This document shows positions 8,158 to 17,123 of a stretch of DNA of 64,000 nucleotides, one piece after another. The notes beneath the pieces were generated by a model that made no database searches, was not told the origin of the DNA, and saw nothing but the letters and a program-made list of their open reading frames with translations. Position numbers and translations under genes: made by a program. The stretch comes from Marinobacter salarius. Lineage in GTDB: Bacteria; Pseudomonadota; Gammaproteobacteria; Pseudomonadales; Oleiphilaceae. Within the stretch, counting starts at the first letter, position 1; each line of letters begins with the position of its first letter. The stretch is from NCBI RefSeq assembly GCF_032922745.1, contig NZ_CP136693.1, forward strand, positions 2,914,001 through 2,978,000, given 5' to 3'.

Positions 8158-8970
8158 TCAAAGCGAGAAACGGGCCCACACCGGACAATGGTCCGAAGGC
8201 CGCTCCATGGCGCGAATATCGTAGCTGACTCCGGCTTCTTCCGCCCTGGGCAGAAGCGGGTCACTGGCCATGATCAGGTCGATCCTCAGGCCGCGGCGTG
8301 GGTCCCTGTCAAAGCCCTTGCTGCGGTAATCAAACCAGCTGAAGGTGTCAGATTCCTCGGGGTGAAGGTGTCGAAACACGTCAGTGAAACCACGGCTTTC
8401 GACCTGCCCCAGCCATTCACGCTCTTCCGGAAGAAAGCTGCACTTACCGGTTCTGATCCAGCGCTTGGCGTTGTCGGCACCGATGCCGATGTCCTGGTCC
8501 GTGGGGGAGATGTTCATATCGCCCATCACCACAATCTCACCGTTGGCGGCTTTCAGGTCGTCCAGGTAGCGCATCAGGTCCGCGTAGAATTTTTCCTTGG
8601 CGGGAAATTTTACCGGGTGGTCTCGGCTTTCGCCCTGGGGAAAATAACCGTTGATCACCGTAAGCTTTCGGCCATTCACCGTGAAATGACCGGTAATCAG
8701 CCTGCGCTGGGAATCCTCTCCGTCCCACGGGTAGCCTTTCTGGACGCTGTCCGGCGGCTGGCGGGAAAGAAGCGCAACGCCGTAATGAGTCTTCTGGCCG
8801 TGGAAGTGAACGTGGTAGCCGAGCTCCCGAATGGCATCCTCCGGGAACTCCTCGTCGGTCACCTTGGTTTCCTGCAGGCCGATAAAATCCGGTTTCAGGC
8901 TATCAATCACGGCCTCAAGCTGGTGCAGCCGCGTGCGGATACTGTTGACGTTGAATGAGACAAACATCAT
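8158..8970 (-). CDS. xthA: Exodeoxyribonuclease III
   Basis: 270 residues, full length for the family. Endonuclease/exonuclease/phosphatase-fold motifs are visible: FVSFNVNSIRTR, GLQETKVTDEEFP with the metal-binding Glu, GVALLSR, VVMGDMNISPTDQDIG, and SDHCPVWA with the catalytic Asp-His. XthA cleaves 5' of abasic sites and removes 3' blocking groups in base-excision repair. The start may be the first or second Met. It probably heads a two-gene unit with the TetR gene. Confidence 0.94.
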   Translation of the reverse strand: MMFVSFNVNSIRTRLHQLEAVIDSLKPDFIGLQETKVTDEEFPEDAIRELGYHVHFHGQKTHYGVALLSRQPPDSVQKGYPWDGEDSQRRLITGHFTVNGRKLTVINGYFPQGESRDHPVKFPAKEKFYADLMRYLDDLKAANGEIVVMGDMNISPTDQDIGIGADNAKRWIRTGKCSFLPEEREWLGQVESRGFTDVFRHLHPEESDTFSWFDYRSKGFDRDPRRGLRIDLIMASDPLLPRAEEAGVSYDIRAMERPSDHCPVWARFSL

Positions 8971-9077
8971 CGGCGGAAACCTTCTGTTTTGCTGTTTTGG
9001 CGATTGTCAGGGTGTGTCAGGAAACCGCAAGTCTACCACAACAGGTTGGTGTGTCCGCCTTGGCTGCAAGGACGGAT

Positions 9078-9809
9078 TCAGCGGGTCAGTTCACAATCCG
9101 GAGCGGTGTCCACGGCATAGCGGATATGGGCGGTGTAGTTCGAGTCCTTGTCCTTGCGGATATTGGTCAACCCAAGGTAGTCCGTCAGCGCGCCGTTGTC
9201 GTTATAGCCCAGGAGGATCGGGTCGACCAGAAAGCTCAGGATTGTGCTGGAGGGCTCTATCAGCACCGTATGCGTGGCGTTGATGCGGTTGTCCTCCGCC
9301 GGCTCCAGTACAAAGCCATAGGCTTTGCCCCGTGTGGGCGCCAGAAAGTCGAATTCAATGCGGTCGCCGGATGTGACCTCGGGCCAGTGGTTGCGAACCA
9401 GATTGTCGAAGCCCGCATCTGCCACCAATTTCCGGGTGACCTCCACCGTCGAGTTTTCCGTGTCGCCTTCCGGAGTCTGCCACTCGATTTCCAGCGTCGC
9501 GTCATCCCGGTTGCGGATCTCCATGACTTCATTGAAACCCGGCTGTCGGAAGGTCATCGCTGGACGCAACGGCGATTGTTCGTAAGACAGTGTCTTTTCA
9601 GCAAATGGCTCACCGTTACTGCGAACGTAAGTCACGTTGTGGGAGGCGGGTCGGAAAAGCCCATTGGTGCACTTGCCCGTTACCACATGCCGCTCTTCAT
9701 AGAGCAGGTTGTCGCCGTTCAACGGCGTCGCCTGGCCGGTAAACCGCATCTCGGCGGCCCCGGCCGACAGGGGCAGGGCGAAGGCGAGCAAAAGGGCACT
9801 GGTCCTCAT
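9078..9809 (-). CDS. Exported protein of unknown function, last gene of lipid operon
   Basis: 243 residues from the ATG giving MRTSALLLAFALPLSAGAAEM, a clear signal peptide cut near AGA-AE. The mature part appears beta-rich and mentions no known catalytic motif; two cysteines (KCTNG and the terminal DCELTR) could form a disulfide. The ATG overlaps the DUF2878 stop by four bases, so it is translationally coupled to the eight-gene operon. The position suggests a periplasmic partner of the lipid-modifying enzymes, but no function can be stated. Confidence 0.75.
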   Translation of the reverse strand: MRTSALLLAFALPLSAGAAEMRFTGQATPLNGDNLLYEERHVVTGKCTNGLFRPASHNVTYVRSNGEPFAEKTLSYEQSPLRPAMTFRQPGFNEVMEIRNRDDATLEIEWQTPEGDTENSTVEVTRKLVADAGFDNLVRNHWPEVTSGDRIEFDFLAPTRGKAYGFVLEPAEDNRINATHTVLIEPSSTILSFLVDPILLGYNDNGALTDYLGLTNIRKDKDSNYTAHIRYAVDTAPDCELTR

Positions 9810-10327
9810 CGTATCAGCTCCGGATAGAGGGCTTTGCGAAGATAGAGAAGGCTCGGGAACACAACCAGCCAGCCCAATGCCAGCGCAGCCAGGGAAAGCG
9901 TGAGATTCGGAAGTTGCACGGCGCCCAGCGCGCTGGCGGACCAGTAGGCAAAAGGCCCGGCGATGGGGGCGCACACAAAGGGCAGCCAGGGTTTGCTGCC
10001 AATCCATGACAGGGAATGGCTCAGGGTGGTCATGAATATGGCCCAGATGCCGACCAGCCAGACCGGTGTGAGCTGCACGCTGCCAGTGCCATCATCAAGG
10101 ATGCCGGTCTGGAACCAGAGGCCGTCCAGCACACCGCCCAGAACCGTGCCGGCGCCGATAAACTGCAGTTCGGTGGAGCGGTGCTGGCTGACAAACAGCA
10201 TATGGAAAACCAATAGCAGGACCACGAAACCGGCAGCCGGCAGGCCCGGATAGAGCACGCACACGAACCAGCCAGCCTGGAACAGGGCGAAGTTCAGGAC
10301 ATTGCGCAGGGTGTCGTTGCGGATCAT
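9806..10327 (-). CDS. DUF2878 membrane protein
   Basis: 173 residues with about five hydrophobic segments, starting LRNVLNFALFQAGWFVCVL and containing HMLFVSQHRSTELQFIGAG and GVLDGLWFQTGIL, as in DUF2878 proteins. The family is found almost only beside CFA-type methyltransferase, DUF1365 and FAD-oxidoreductase genes, as here. It overlaps the CFA gene by four bases. Function is unknown; a role in membrane-lipid modification is inferred from context. Confidence 0.82.
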   Translation of the reverse strand: MIRNDTLRNVLNFALFQAGWFVCVLYPGLPAAGFVVLLLVFHMLFVSQHRSTELQFIGAGTVLGGVLDGLWFQTGILDDGTGSVQLTPVWLVGIWAIFMTTLSHSLSWIGSKPWLPFVCAPIAGPFAYWSASALGAVQLPNLTLSLAALALGWLVVFPSLLYLRKALYPELIR

Positions 10328-11592
10328 ACGCTCAGGATGTTCTCACGTTTGTTACCTGGCTTGGCGAACAGGATCTGGGAAACCCCAATGGCACGTTCAC
10401 TGAACCCGGCTTCGCAATAGGCGAAGTAGAAATGCCACAGGCGGCGGAAGGCTTTGTCGTAGCCAAGGCTGTCGAGCGTATCCCGGTTCGCCATGAAGCG
10501 CTCGCACCAGTCCCGCAGTGTGCGGGCGTAATGGAAGCCGATATCTTCAGCGTGGGTCATTACCAGGTCGGAGCCCGTGCGAACGGAGTCCAGCATCGCG
10601 CCCAAAGAGGGAATGAAACTGCCTGGAAAAATAAATCGTTGAATGAAATCAACGTTCTTCAGGGCGCGTTTGTAGCGTTGCTCGGGCATATTGATGGCCT
10701 GCACCAGAGCCAGTCCATCTGGTTTCAACAACCGGCTGATTTGAGAAAAGTAGCTGTCCAGAAATTGCGGGCCGACAGCCTCAATCATTTCGATGGAAAC
10801 CAGTTTGTCGAATTGGCCTTCCAGGTCGCGGTAGTCGTCAAACAGCAGGGTGACCTGTGCTTCCAGGCCCTCGTCGCTGACCTTTTTCCTCGCCAGTTCG
10901 AGCTGCTCGGCGGATATCGTTGTGGTCGTCACATGACAGCCATAATGTTTGGCCGCATGCACGGCGAAACCACCCCAACCGGTGCCGATTTCGATCACCT
11001 TGTCGCCCGGTTGCAGGTCCAGTTTGCGGCAGATGGTATCCAGTTTGTGAACCGCCGCTTGCTCCAACGTGGCTTCTGGGCCTGGATAGATGGCGGAGGA
11101 ATACATCATAGTGGGGTCAAGGAAGGTTTCGAACAGGTCGTTACCGAGATCGTAGTGGGCGCTGATGTTCTTGCGGGAACCTTCCTTCGTATTGCGATTC
11201 AGCCAGTGCAGGCCCTTTAGCGCCGGCTTGGTGACCCAGCTGAATCGGTCCTCGAATGCGTTCATCCGATCAACGTTTCGAGTAAAGAACCGCAGCAGGG
11301 CCACCAGGTCCGGCGTTGACCAGTCACCTGCGACATAGGCTTCAGCAGCACCCACGCTGCCGCCCGTTAGCAGGTCCTTCCAGGTGCTGTGGTCGTGGAT
11401 AACCAGCTCCGCCGGAGCGAATCGGCTGTCACTGTCTCCAAAGGTCAGGGTTTCCGCCCCGGCTTCACGAATCGTCAATGTTCCCGCTTCAAGAAGCGAA
11501 AGCTGCTGACACACAAGGGCTTTCGCCCACCGGCTGGTGAGCGGCGCCTGGCCAGTGCCAGTGGATTCAAGCGAGGTGTTCAGGTTCTCCAT
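10324..11592 (-). CDS. Cyclopropane-fatty-acyl-phospholipid synthase family methyltransferase
   Basis: 422 residues. It contains the SAM site DKVIEIGTGWGGFAVHAAKH, NISAHYDLGNDLFETFLDPTMMYSSAIY, and the family phrase SIEMIEAVGPQFLDSYF. CFA-type enzymes methylate the double bond of an unsaturated phospholipid acyl chain. The paralogue coded with DUF1365 and an FAD oxidoreductase is distinct from housekeeping Cfa, and its product may be a branched rather than a cyclopropane chain. It overlaps DUF1365 by 13 bp. With the desaturase at the head of the operon, a desaturate-then-methylate route is plausible. Confidence 0.9.
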   Translation of the reverse strand: MENLNTSLESTGTGQAPLTSRWAKALVCQQLSLLEAGTLTIREAGAETLTFGDSDSRFAPAELVIHDHSTWKDLLTGGSVGAAEAYVAGDWSTPDLVALLRFFTRNVDRMNAFEDRFSWVTKPALKGLHWLNRNTKEGSRKNISAHYDLGNDLFETFLDPTMMYSSAIYPGPEATLEQAAVHKLDTICRKLDLQPGDKVIEIGTGWGGFAVHAAKHYGCHVTTTTISAEQLELARKKVSDEGLEAQVTLLFDDYRDLEGQFDKLVSIEMIEAVGPQFLDSYFSQISRLLKPDGLALVQAINMPEQRYKRALKNVDFIQRFIFPGSFIPSLGAMLDSVRTGSDLVMTHAEDIGFHYARTLRDWCERFMANRDTLDSLGYDKAFRRLWHFYFAYCEAGFSERAIGVSQILFAKPGNKRENILSV

Positions 11593-12503
11593 GAGCTTAC
11601 CTTTCCGGTTGTCTTGTTCTGGGCTGTGGGTTCGGTGACATCCTGGCCTGAGTCTTCTGCGCCGCGCCGGTGCGCCGGGTCGTTTTCAGACAGCTTGTTT
11701 GGATGGGTAAAGAATGGCACCCCTTTGAGCTTGAGCTTCAGGGCGTGCCAATAAATACCGCCCACCACCTTCAGCGCTTCCAGTGGAAACTGCCTAAGGC
11801 TCCTGTGTAGTTCTTTACGATCCAGGGGGGTGCGTCGGACCACCAACGTGGCATCAAAATGCTTGCGTTCGTCCTGTCTCACACCCATGTGGATTCGAAG
11901 TTCAGGGCCGCGGAAACTGAAGGTCCACTGGTAATGCTGATCCATGGGGTTGAAGGGCGATACGTGAAAGCGTTTGCTGAAATCGAAGCGCTCAGTGCGC
12001 CAGCCGGCGTTGGTTGGTTTTGCGCCTGTGGTTTCGAGGCAGTACACATGGCGATCTTTCCAGGGTGTATTGGTGATCTGAGCGATGATGACCCGGGGCA
12101 CGGCTCCATGATCCGGGCGGTCGCCGGCGTTGTAGCAGAAGTAGAAGCTGACTGGATTGAACACATAGCCGAAATAGCGGGGATGGGTAATCAGTTGCAC
12201 CGCGCCGTCCGGGCGCCATCCCGTCGCCTGCTGTACCTGGTCGCTTACGGCCTGCAGGAGGTTGTCCGTCTCAGGTCGGAAGTAGTCGCGGCGGTACAGG
12301 GACAGCCAGTTGAAGCGTTCCAGGGAAAACAGGCGGCTGATATGGGTAACGGATGGCCACTCGCGCAGGTCCAGGGCCAGCATGCCGGTGCTGTAGCTGA
12401 ATTCGTGGCGTACCGGTGCCTTGCGACGATGCCGAATTGTGCCCTCGAGCCATTGGCTGTGAAGCTGATTGGCGACGATGTTTTCCGGTAGGGCAGCGTT
12501 CAT
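11580..12503 (-). CDS. DUF1365 family protein
   Basis: 307 residues. Recognised from HSQWLEGTIRHRRKAPVRHEFSY at the N-terminus, FGYVFNPVSFYFCYN in the middle and KRFHVSPFNPMDQHYQW. These are the conserved blocks of DUF1365, whose genes almost always sit between an FAD-dependent amine-oxidase-like protein and a CFA-type methyltransferase. The chemistry is not established. The distance to the preceding stop is two bases. Confidence 0.9.
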   Translation of the reverse strand: MNAALPENIVANQLHSQWLEGTIRHRRKAPVRHEFSYSTGMLALDLREWPSVTHISRLFSLERFNWLSLYRRDYFRPETDNLLQAVSDQVQQATGWRPDGAVQLITHPRYFGYVFNPVSFYFCYNAGDRPDHGAVPRVIIAQITNTPWKDRHVYCLETTGAKPTNAGWRTERFDFSKRFHVSPFNPMDQHYQWTFSFRGPELRIHMGVRQDERKHFDATLVVRRTPLDRKELHRSLRQFPLEALKVVGGIYWHALKLKLKGVPFFTHPNKLSENDPAHRRGAEDSGQDVTEPTAQNKTTGKVSSWRT

Positions 12504-12505
12504 GG

Positions 12506-13771
12506 TTACAGCTCCACTCCCAGAGCCTGGGTAACGCGGAGCGCACTGTTCACACCATCCTCATGAAAGCCATTGAACCAGTAGGCGCCACAGAAGTGGC
12601 TGCGGTTGTGGCCACCGATTTCGTCATAGCGTTTCTGGGCAGCCACGGCCTCCAGGGTGAACACGGGGTGTGCGTAGTTGAAGCGTTTTATGATGCGCTC
12701 CGGATCAATGTCCTGGCTGCGGTTGAGGGTGACACAGAAGGTTTCCGGTGCCTCATTGAAGTTCTGCAGTATGTTCATGTTGTAGGTAACAGACACAGGC
12801 TCGGTGCTGTGTTGCGGTATGAAATAGTTCCACGCCGCCCACGCCCTGCGATTGGACGGCAACACCGAACTGTCGGTATGCAGCACCACATCGTTGCGTT
12901 GATAGGTAATGGCCCCAAGAATATCCAGTTCCTCGGCGGAAGGATCGGCGATCATGCCAAGGGCCTGGTCGCTGTGGCAGGCAAACACTACCTGGTCAAA
13001 GTGGTGGTGCTCGTTATTGACGGTGACCACCACATGGTCCGGCTCACGGACGACGGAACTGACCGGGCTGTTCAAATGTATGCGTTCGCCCAGGCGTTCC
13101 ATCATCGCATCGACATAGCGCGCGGAGCCGCCGGAAATGACCCGCCAGGTCGGACGATCGTCTACCGACAACATGCCGTGATTATTGAAAAACTGGAGAA
13201 AGAATCGGATGGGGAACTGTTCCAGGACAATCTCCGGCGCCGACCAGATCGCAGCCCCCATGGGTACGATGTAGTATTGCCGGAAGTAACGCGAGTAGCC
13301 GTTGCGGTTCAGGTATTCGCCCAGGGTTTCGGTGTCTGCGATGCCGCCAGCGGCCAGGTCTGCCCGGGATTCTTTGTTGAAACGCAGGATCTCCTGGATC
13401 ATACGAAGAAACGGCAGGTTCAGCAGGTTTCTGCGTTGGGCGAACAGGGTGTTCAGGCTGGTGCCGTTGTACTGCAGCCCGGAGGAGTGACCGTCAACAC
13501 TGAAACTCATGTCGCTGACCTCCGACGCAACACCCAATCGGTCCATCAGCTTCATGAAATTGGGGTACGTCCAGTCATTGAAAACGATAAAACCGGTGTT
13601 GACCGGCCATTCCCGACCACCGGCGGTGACCATCTCTGTGTTGGTGTGGCCTCCGGCATAGTCGCCGGCTTCAAACAGCTCAACATCGTACTTTTCGGAT
13701 AAGAGCCAGGCCGTGGTAAGGCCGGAGACCCCAGCGCCAATGACTGCAATACGTTGACGTTCGTTACTCAT
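12506..13771 (-). CDS. FAD-dependent (amine oxidase-like) oxidoreductase
   Basis: 421 residues. The N-terminal dinucleotide motif is RIAVIGAGVSGLTTAWLLSE, followed by the ELFEAGDYAGGHTNT flavin loop seen in the DUF1365-associated oxidoreductases. The C-terminal half carries the FCGAYWFNGFHEDGVNSAL phrase near the flavin. It probably oxidises or desaturates a lipid substrate handled by its operon partners; the exact reaction is unknown. The ATG overlaps the SDR stop by four bases. Confidence 0.9.
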   Translation of the reverse strand: MSNERQRIAVIGAGVSGLTTAWLLSEKYDVELFEAGDYAGGHTNTEMVTAGGREWPVNTGFIVFNDWTYPNFMKLMDRLGVASEVSDMSFSVDGHSSGLQYNGTSLNTLFAQRRNLLNLPFLRMIQEILRFNKESRADLAAGGIADTETLGEYLNRNGYSRYFRQYYIVPMGAAIWSAPEIVLEQFPIRFFLQFFNNHGMLSVDDRPTWRVISGGSARYVDAMMERLGERIHLNSPVSSVVREPDHVVVTVNNEHHHFDQVVFACHSDQALGMIADPSAEELDILGAITYQRNDVVLHTDSSVLPSNRRAWAAWNYFIPQHSTEPVSVTYNMNILQNFNEAPETFCVTLNRSQDIDPERIIKRFNYAHPVFTLEAVAAQKRYDEIGGHNRSHFCGAYWFNGFHEDGVNSALRVTQALGVEL

Positions 13772-14568
13772 CCATTGGTTTCCTGTTCGTTCCTGCTTTT
13801 GTGGCTCATGCTGGCCGCCATGCGATCAATCAACCCCTGGGGCAGGGCGCCCAGGGCTTTCAGTGTCCAGGTGAATCGCTTCGGAAAAGCGATTTCGTTC
13901 CGGCCTTTACGCAGTCCGTTGACGATACGGCCCGCGGCGTCTTCCGCTGAGACCAGGAACGGCATAGGAAAATCGTTCCTATCGGTCAGCGGCGTTTTCA
14001 CAAATCCTGGCGAAACCACCACCACGTCGATGCCTTCGGGCGCCAGATCCGCTCGTAGCGCGTGGGCAAAGTAGGTGAGCGCGGCCTTGGAGGCGCCGTA
14101 CCCCTCGGCACGGCCGAAGGGAAACCACCACGCCGATGAGCTGACAATCACCAGCGTCGCCGGTTGGCCCTTCGCAACGGTGCGCCGCAGAGCCGGCAAA
14201 GCAATATCCAGGCAGCGTGCGGTGCCGACCACGTTGGTGCTGATGTTGTTTTCGATCACAGCGCTGTCGTAGTTGGCGATTTCCAGGTATTCACAGGTGC
14301 CGGCGTTGAGGATAGCCATGTTGAGATCGCCGTGGGTTTCCAGGGTAGAGGAAATACCCTGTAGGTCCGCTCGGCTCGTGGTGTCCGCCCGCGCTGCTAC
14401 AACTCGCTCTGGCGCCAACGCGCTCAAGCCGTCTAACGCCTCCTGTCGCCGGCCGGTGATCACCAAACGGTGCCCCTGGTCTACCAGCGCGCGGGTAACG
14501 GCTTCGCCGATCCCTGAACTGGCCCCGGTAATCCAGATGTTGGATGCTGCTCCAAGCCGTTCACTCAT
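13768..14568 (-). CDS. Short-chain dehydrogenase/reductase
   Basis: 266 residues from an ATG that overlaps the previous stop as ATGA; a TTG seven codons earlier is less likely. The SDR cofactor motif is WITGASSGIGEAVTRALV, the NAG motif is in AILNAGTCEY, and the catalytic residues are a Ser in VIVSSSAWW and YGASK. The NRRxE-type loop TGRRQEAL suggests NADPH. The C-terminus is basic and may associate with the membrane. It is the third gene of the operon; the substrate is unknown but a lipid is suggested by the neighbours. Confidence 0.88.
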   Translation of the reverse strand: MSERLGAASNIWITGASSGIGEAVTRALVDQGHRLVITGRRQEALDGLSALAPERVVAARADTTSRADLQGISSTLETHGDLNMAILNAGTCEYLEIANYDSAVIENNISTNVVGTARCLDIALPALRRTVAKGQPATLVIVSSSAWWFPFGRAEGYGASKAALTYFAHALRADLAPEGIDVVVVSPGFVKTPLTDRNDFPMPFLVSAEDAAGRIVNGLRKGRNEIAFPKRFTWTLKALGALPQGLIDRMAASMSHKSRNEQETNG

Positions 14569-15032
14569 CCCGCCTGATTCCTTATCCAACGGATCACGCC
14601 ACCCATTAACGGAAGGTTCTCGTAGAGCAACTGGCCGATGTCGAAATAATCCCGATGGGAGAGAACGTGCCCCTCACGAATAACCAACTGACTAATGCCT
14701 TCCACCGCGACAGGGTTGCCCTTTCGAATACGCTTGTGCCGGAGGTGCATTACCCAGGGAATGCACACATCCTCGCCGTTGACCACGGGCTCGCCGAAGT
14801 CGAAGCCGCAGGAAATCACGTTGGCGTAGGCACCGGAAAAGTACTCTGTCAGTTCATCAATACCCCGCACGCTGGTGAACGGATCGGTAAACGTCACGTT
14901 TTCGCTGTACACGCTGGACAGATCCGCCATGTTTCCGGCACAGAGGTTATTGAAGAGTTGCGTGAAGCGCCCAAGGGTTTCATGGACGGATGAATTCTGG
15001 TTGCCCATTTCGATGATAGAGGCGGTACTCAT
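14565..15032 (-). CDS. NTF2-like (SnoaL-type) protein
   Basis: 155 residues from the ATG giving MSTASIIEMGNQNSSV, with AGGAGG eight bases upstream. The NTF2-like cone fold is indicated by LSSVYSENVTFTDPFTSVRGIDELTEYF and the DYFDIGQLLYENLPL end. Such small proteins act as isomerases, hydratases or binding partners. It overlaps both neighbours by four bases, which ties it to the desaturase and SDR. Homologues commonly open the ChrR/ECF-regulated oxidative-stress operon. Confidence 0.85.
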   Translation of the reverse strand: MSTASIIEMGNQNSSVHETLGRFTQLFNNLCAGNMADLSSVYSENVTFTDPFTSVRGIDELTEYFSGAYANVISCGFDFGEPVVNGEDVCIPWVMHLRHKRIRKGNPVAVEGISQLVIREGHVLSHRDYFDIGQLLYENLPLMGGVIRWIRNQAG

Positions 15033-15985
15033 GAGTGTTTCCTCCTCATGGAATCCAGTTGGCGGGTTTCTTCCTGAATGTGTTCTGGAATAGGGTTCAT
15101 ATCCCAGATGATGCCAAGGCGCGCAAGTAACCACAGTCCATACCAGGTCATATCCACCTCGTACCACCGGAATCCCTGGCGCACGGATTGCGGCCAGCGA
15201 TGGTGGTTGTTGTGCCAGCCTTCGCCCATGGTGATGAGCGCAAGCCAGACGTTGTTCCTGCTGTCATCAGACGTTTCGAAACGGCGTTTTCCCCAGACAT
15301 GGGACAGGGAATTGATGGATACCGTGGCGTGGAACAGCAACACCGTCGATATGAAGAAGCCCCAGGTCAGCAGCTGCAAACCATTGGTGCCCAGGCCGGG
15401 CGCCCACGCCGCCAGAGCTTCACCCAAGGCATAAATACCGACCGCGGCAGCCGCCGGCACCAGTGAGTCAAACCGATTAAGAAAACGGAGTTCCGGGAAT
15501 TTCAGCCAATCCTTCACACGGCGCTCGTCCATGGCAAAGCCCGCGTCGCAGGTGAACCAGCCGACATGAGACCACCAGAAACCACCTTGATGCGGCGAAT
15601 GCAGGTCCTTCTCATCGTCCGAATGCTGGTGATGGTGCCGGTGATGGGCGGCCCACCAAAGCGGGCCTCGCTGGGCCGCGCTGGCGCCAAGAACGCCAAA
15701 AAGAAACTGCGCAACACGGCTGGTCTTAAACGTTTTATGGGCAAAGTATCGGTGGTAGAAGCCAGTAATGGCGAACATGCGCACGGCGAAAAAGCCAATT
15801 GCAAAGATGACGGCAAAGGTACTGGTGCCCGTGACGATGACCAGCAGACAGGCCAGATGAAGTGCTATAAAGGGAACCACCCTGAGAAAATTGAAAGCCC
15901 GCGAATTTGTGTCGAGGTGATCCGAACCCGCAGCGGAGTCGAACCATCTCAGAATGTTTGTCAGCCAGTGTTGCACTCGGGTCAT
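15029..15985 (-). CDS. Membrane fatty acyl desaturase (delta-9 type)
   Basis: 318 residues, first gene of the operon. The three histidine boxes of di-iron acyl desaturases are present: HRYFAH, HHRHHHQHSDD and EGWHNNHH. Hydrophobic hairpins separate them. These enzymes insert a double bond into an acyl chain (acyl-CoA or phospholipid) using O2 and an electron donor. Its place at the head of an operon with a CFA-type methyltransferase suggests that it makes the unsaturated chain that is then modified. Confidence 0.92.
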   Translation of the reverse strand: MTRVQHWLTNILRWFDSAAGSDHLDTNSRAFNFLRVVPFIALHLACLLVIVTGTSTFAVIFAIGFFAVRMFAITGFYHRYFAHKTFKTSRVAQFLFGVLGASAAQRGPLWWAAHHRHHHQHSDDEKDLHSPHQGGFWWSHVGWFTCDAGFAMDERRVKDWLKFPELRFLNRFDSLVPAAAAVGIYALGEALAAWAPGLGTNGLQLLTWGFFISTVLLFHATVSINSLSHVWGKRRFETSDDSRNNVWLALITMGEGWHNNHHRWPQSVRQGFRWYEVDMTWYGLWLLARLGIIWDMNPIPEHIQEETRQLDSMRRKHS

Positions 15986-16046
15986 ACCCTGATTGCCCTT
16001 TCGTTCGTGGTTTAACCTACAAAGCCTGGGCGTTGAAGAATCTCAA

Positions 16047-16073
16047 CCAGACGCTTGACGGGTTCTACGTTCC
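16047..16073 (-). promoter_or_regulatory. Candidate ECF-type promoter of the lipid operon
   Basis: On the minus strand GGAAC is followed after 16 bp by GTCTGG, which would start transcription about 55 bases before the desaturase ATG. GGAAC with a GTC-type -10 is the general pattern of RpoE-like ECF promoters. The evidence is a motif match only. Confidence 0.3.
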
Positions 16074-16123
16074 AACAACCGAATTTGGATGCACGTTATA
16101 CAATGTTTAACCAAACCGATCAG

Positions 16124-17116
16124 ATGCCTGTTATACGCCGGATTGCCATTGTTGGTTCAGGCATGGCCGGCCTGAGTGCAGCACTTCTGCTTCAGGAGCA
16201 GAACCATGAAGTGACGATCTTCGAGAAAAGCCGTGGCCCGGGCGGTCGCATGGCCGCAAAGCGTGTTGCGGGTAGCTCCGTGGACATCGGGGCGCAATAC
16301 TTTACGATCAGGAATCCTGCGTTCTCCGCCTTCCTGAACCGCTATGCCGAAGGCAGTTTCAGGCCGTGGCCCGGGCGGTTTGGTTACCAGGCCACCTCCG
16401 GGCAATGGGAGCCGTTCCCGCAAGAGACCCGCTACGTCGGCGTTCCCCGGATGACCGCCATCACCCGCGGGCTTTCCACCGCTGCAGACGTCCAGGCGCA
16501 AACGCGCATTGATAGCCTGGTTCGCCATGGTCAGCAGTGGCTGCTGAACGATACAGGCGGCGAGTCTTATGGTCCCTTTGACGCGGTTATCGTCACGGCA
16601 CCTCCGGCTCAGGCCCGGGATCTGTTCAGCAACAGTACGCTCACAGCGCTCTCGGACCAGATGCAGCGCCACGTTAGCCATATCCAGCCGTGCTGGGCAA
16701 CCGCTGTCTATTTTCGGCAGGCGCTGGAGCAGCCCTATGACGGGATGCGGTGCCAGAATCCGATACTCGACTGGATTGCGAATAACACCAGCAAACCGGG
16801 CAGAGACGATTCCGGCCAATGGTGGGTTCTCCATGCAACGCCGCAATGGTCCCGGGAGCACGAGAATACCTCGGCGGACAAGGTGTCGGTTGCCATGGTT
16901 GAGGCGTTTCAGAAGGTAACCGGTGTTACTGTCTGCCCTGAAGACTGGATTTCGCACCGGTGGCTTTATGCGAAATCCTCGCCGACGGAACAACCCGGCT
17001 TTCGCTGGTATGGCGACCAGCGCATCGGGCTGGCCGGGGACTGGCTGAGCGGCGGCCGCGTGGAGGGCGCGTTCAACAGTGCCAGTGGCCTGGTCGCGCA
17101 TATGCTGGCGGACTAA
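16124..17116 (+). CDS. FAD-dependent oxidoreductase (renalase-like)
   Basis: 330 residues if started at the ATG giving MPVIRRIAIVGSGMAGLSAA; an in-frame ATG at 16103 is also possible, but a TATACA hexamer directly before it could be the -10 box. The flavin motifs are IVGSGMAGLSAALLL and IFEKSRGPGGRMAAKR, followed by DIGAQYFTIR, which marks the renalase-like/NAD(P)-binding amine-oxidase group. The C-terminus holds GLAGDWLSGGRVEGAFNSA around the flavin. It is transcribed divergently from the desaturase operon and may share its regulation. Confidence 0.88.
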   Translation: MPVIRRIAIVGSGMAGLSAALLLQEQNHEVTIFEKSRGPGGRMAAKRVAGSSVDIGAQYFTIRNPAFSAFLNRYAEGSFRPWPGRFGYQATSGQWEPFPQETRYVGVPRMTAITRGLSTAADVQAQTRIDSLVRHGQQWLLNDTGGESYGPFDAVIVTAPPAQARDLFSNSTLTALSDQMQRHVSHIQPCWATAVYFRQALEQPYDGMRCQNPILDWIANNTSKPGRDDSGQWWVLHATPQWSREHENTSADKVSVAMVEAFQKVTGVTVCPEDWISHRWLYAKSSPTEQPGFRWYGDQRIGLAGDWLSGGRVEGAFNSASGLVAHMLAD

Positions 17117-17123
17117 ACCCAAC

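Noticed and set aside
16157..17122. 321-codon minus-strand frame under the renalase-like gene
   Set aside because: It mirrors a real FAD oxidoreductase with recognisable flavin motifs and has no motif of its own.
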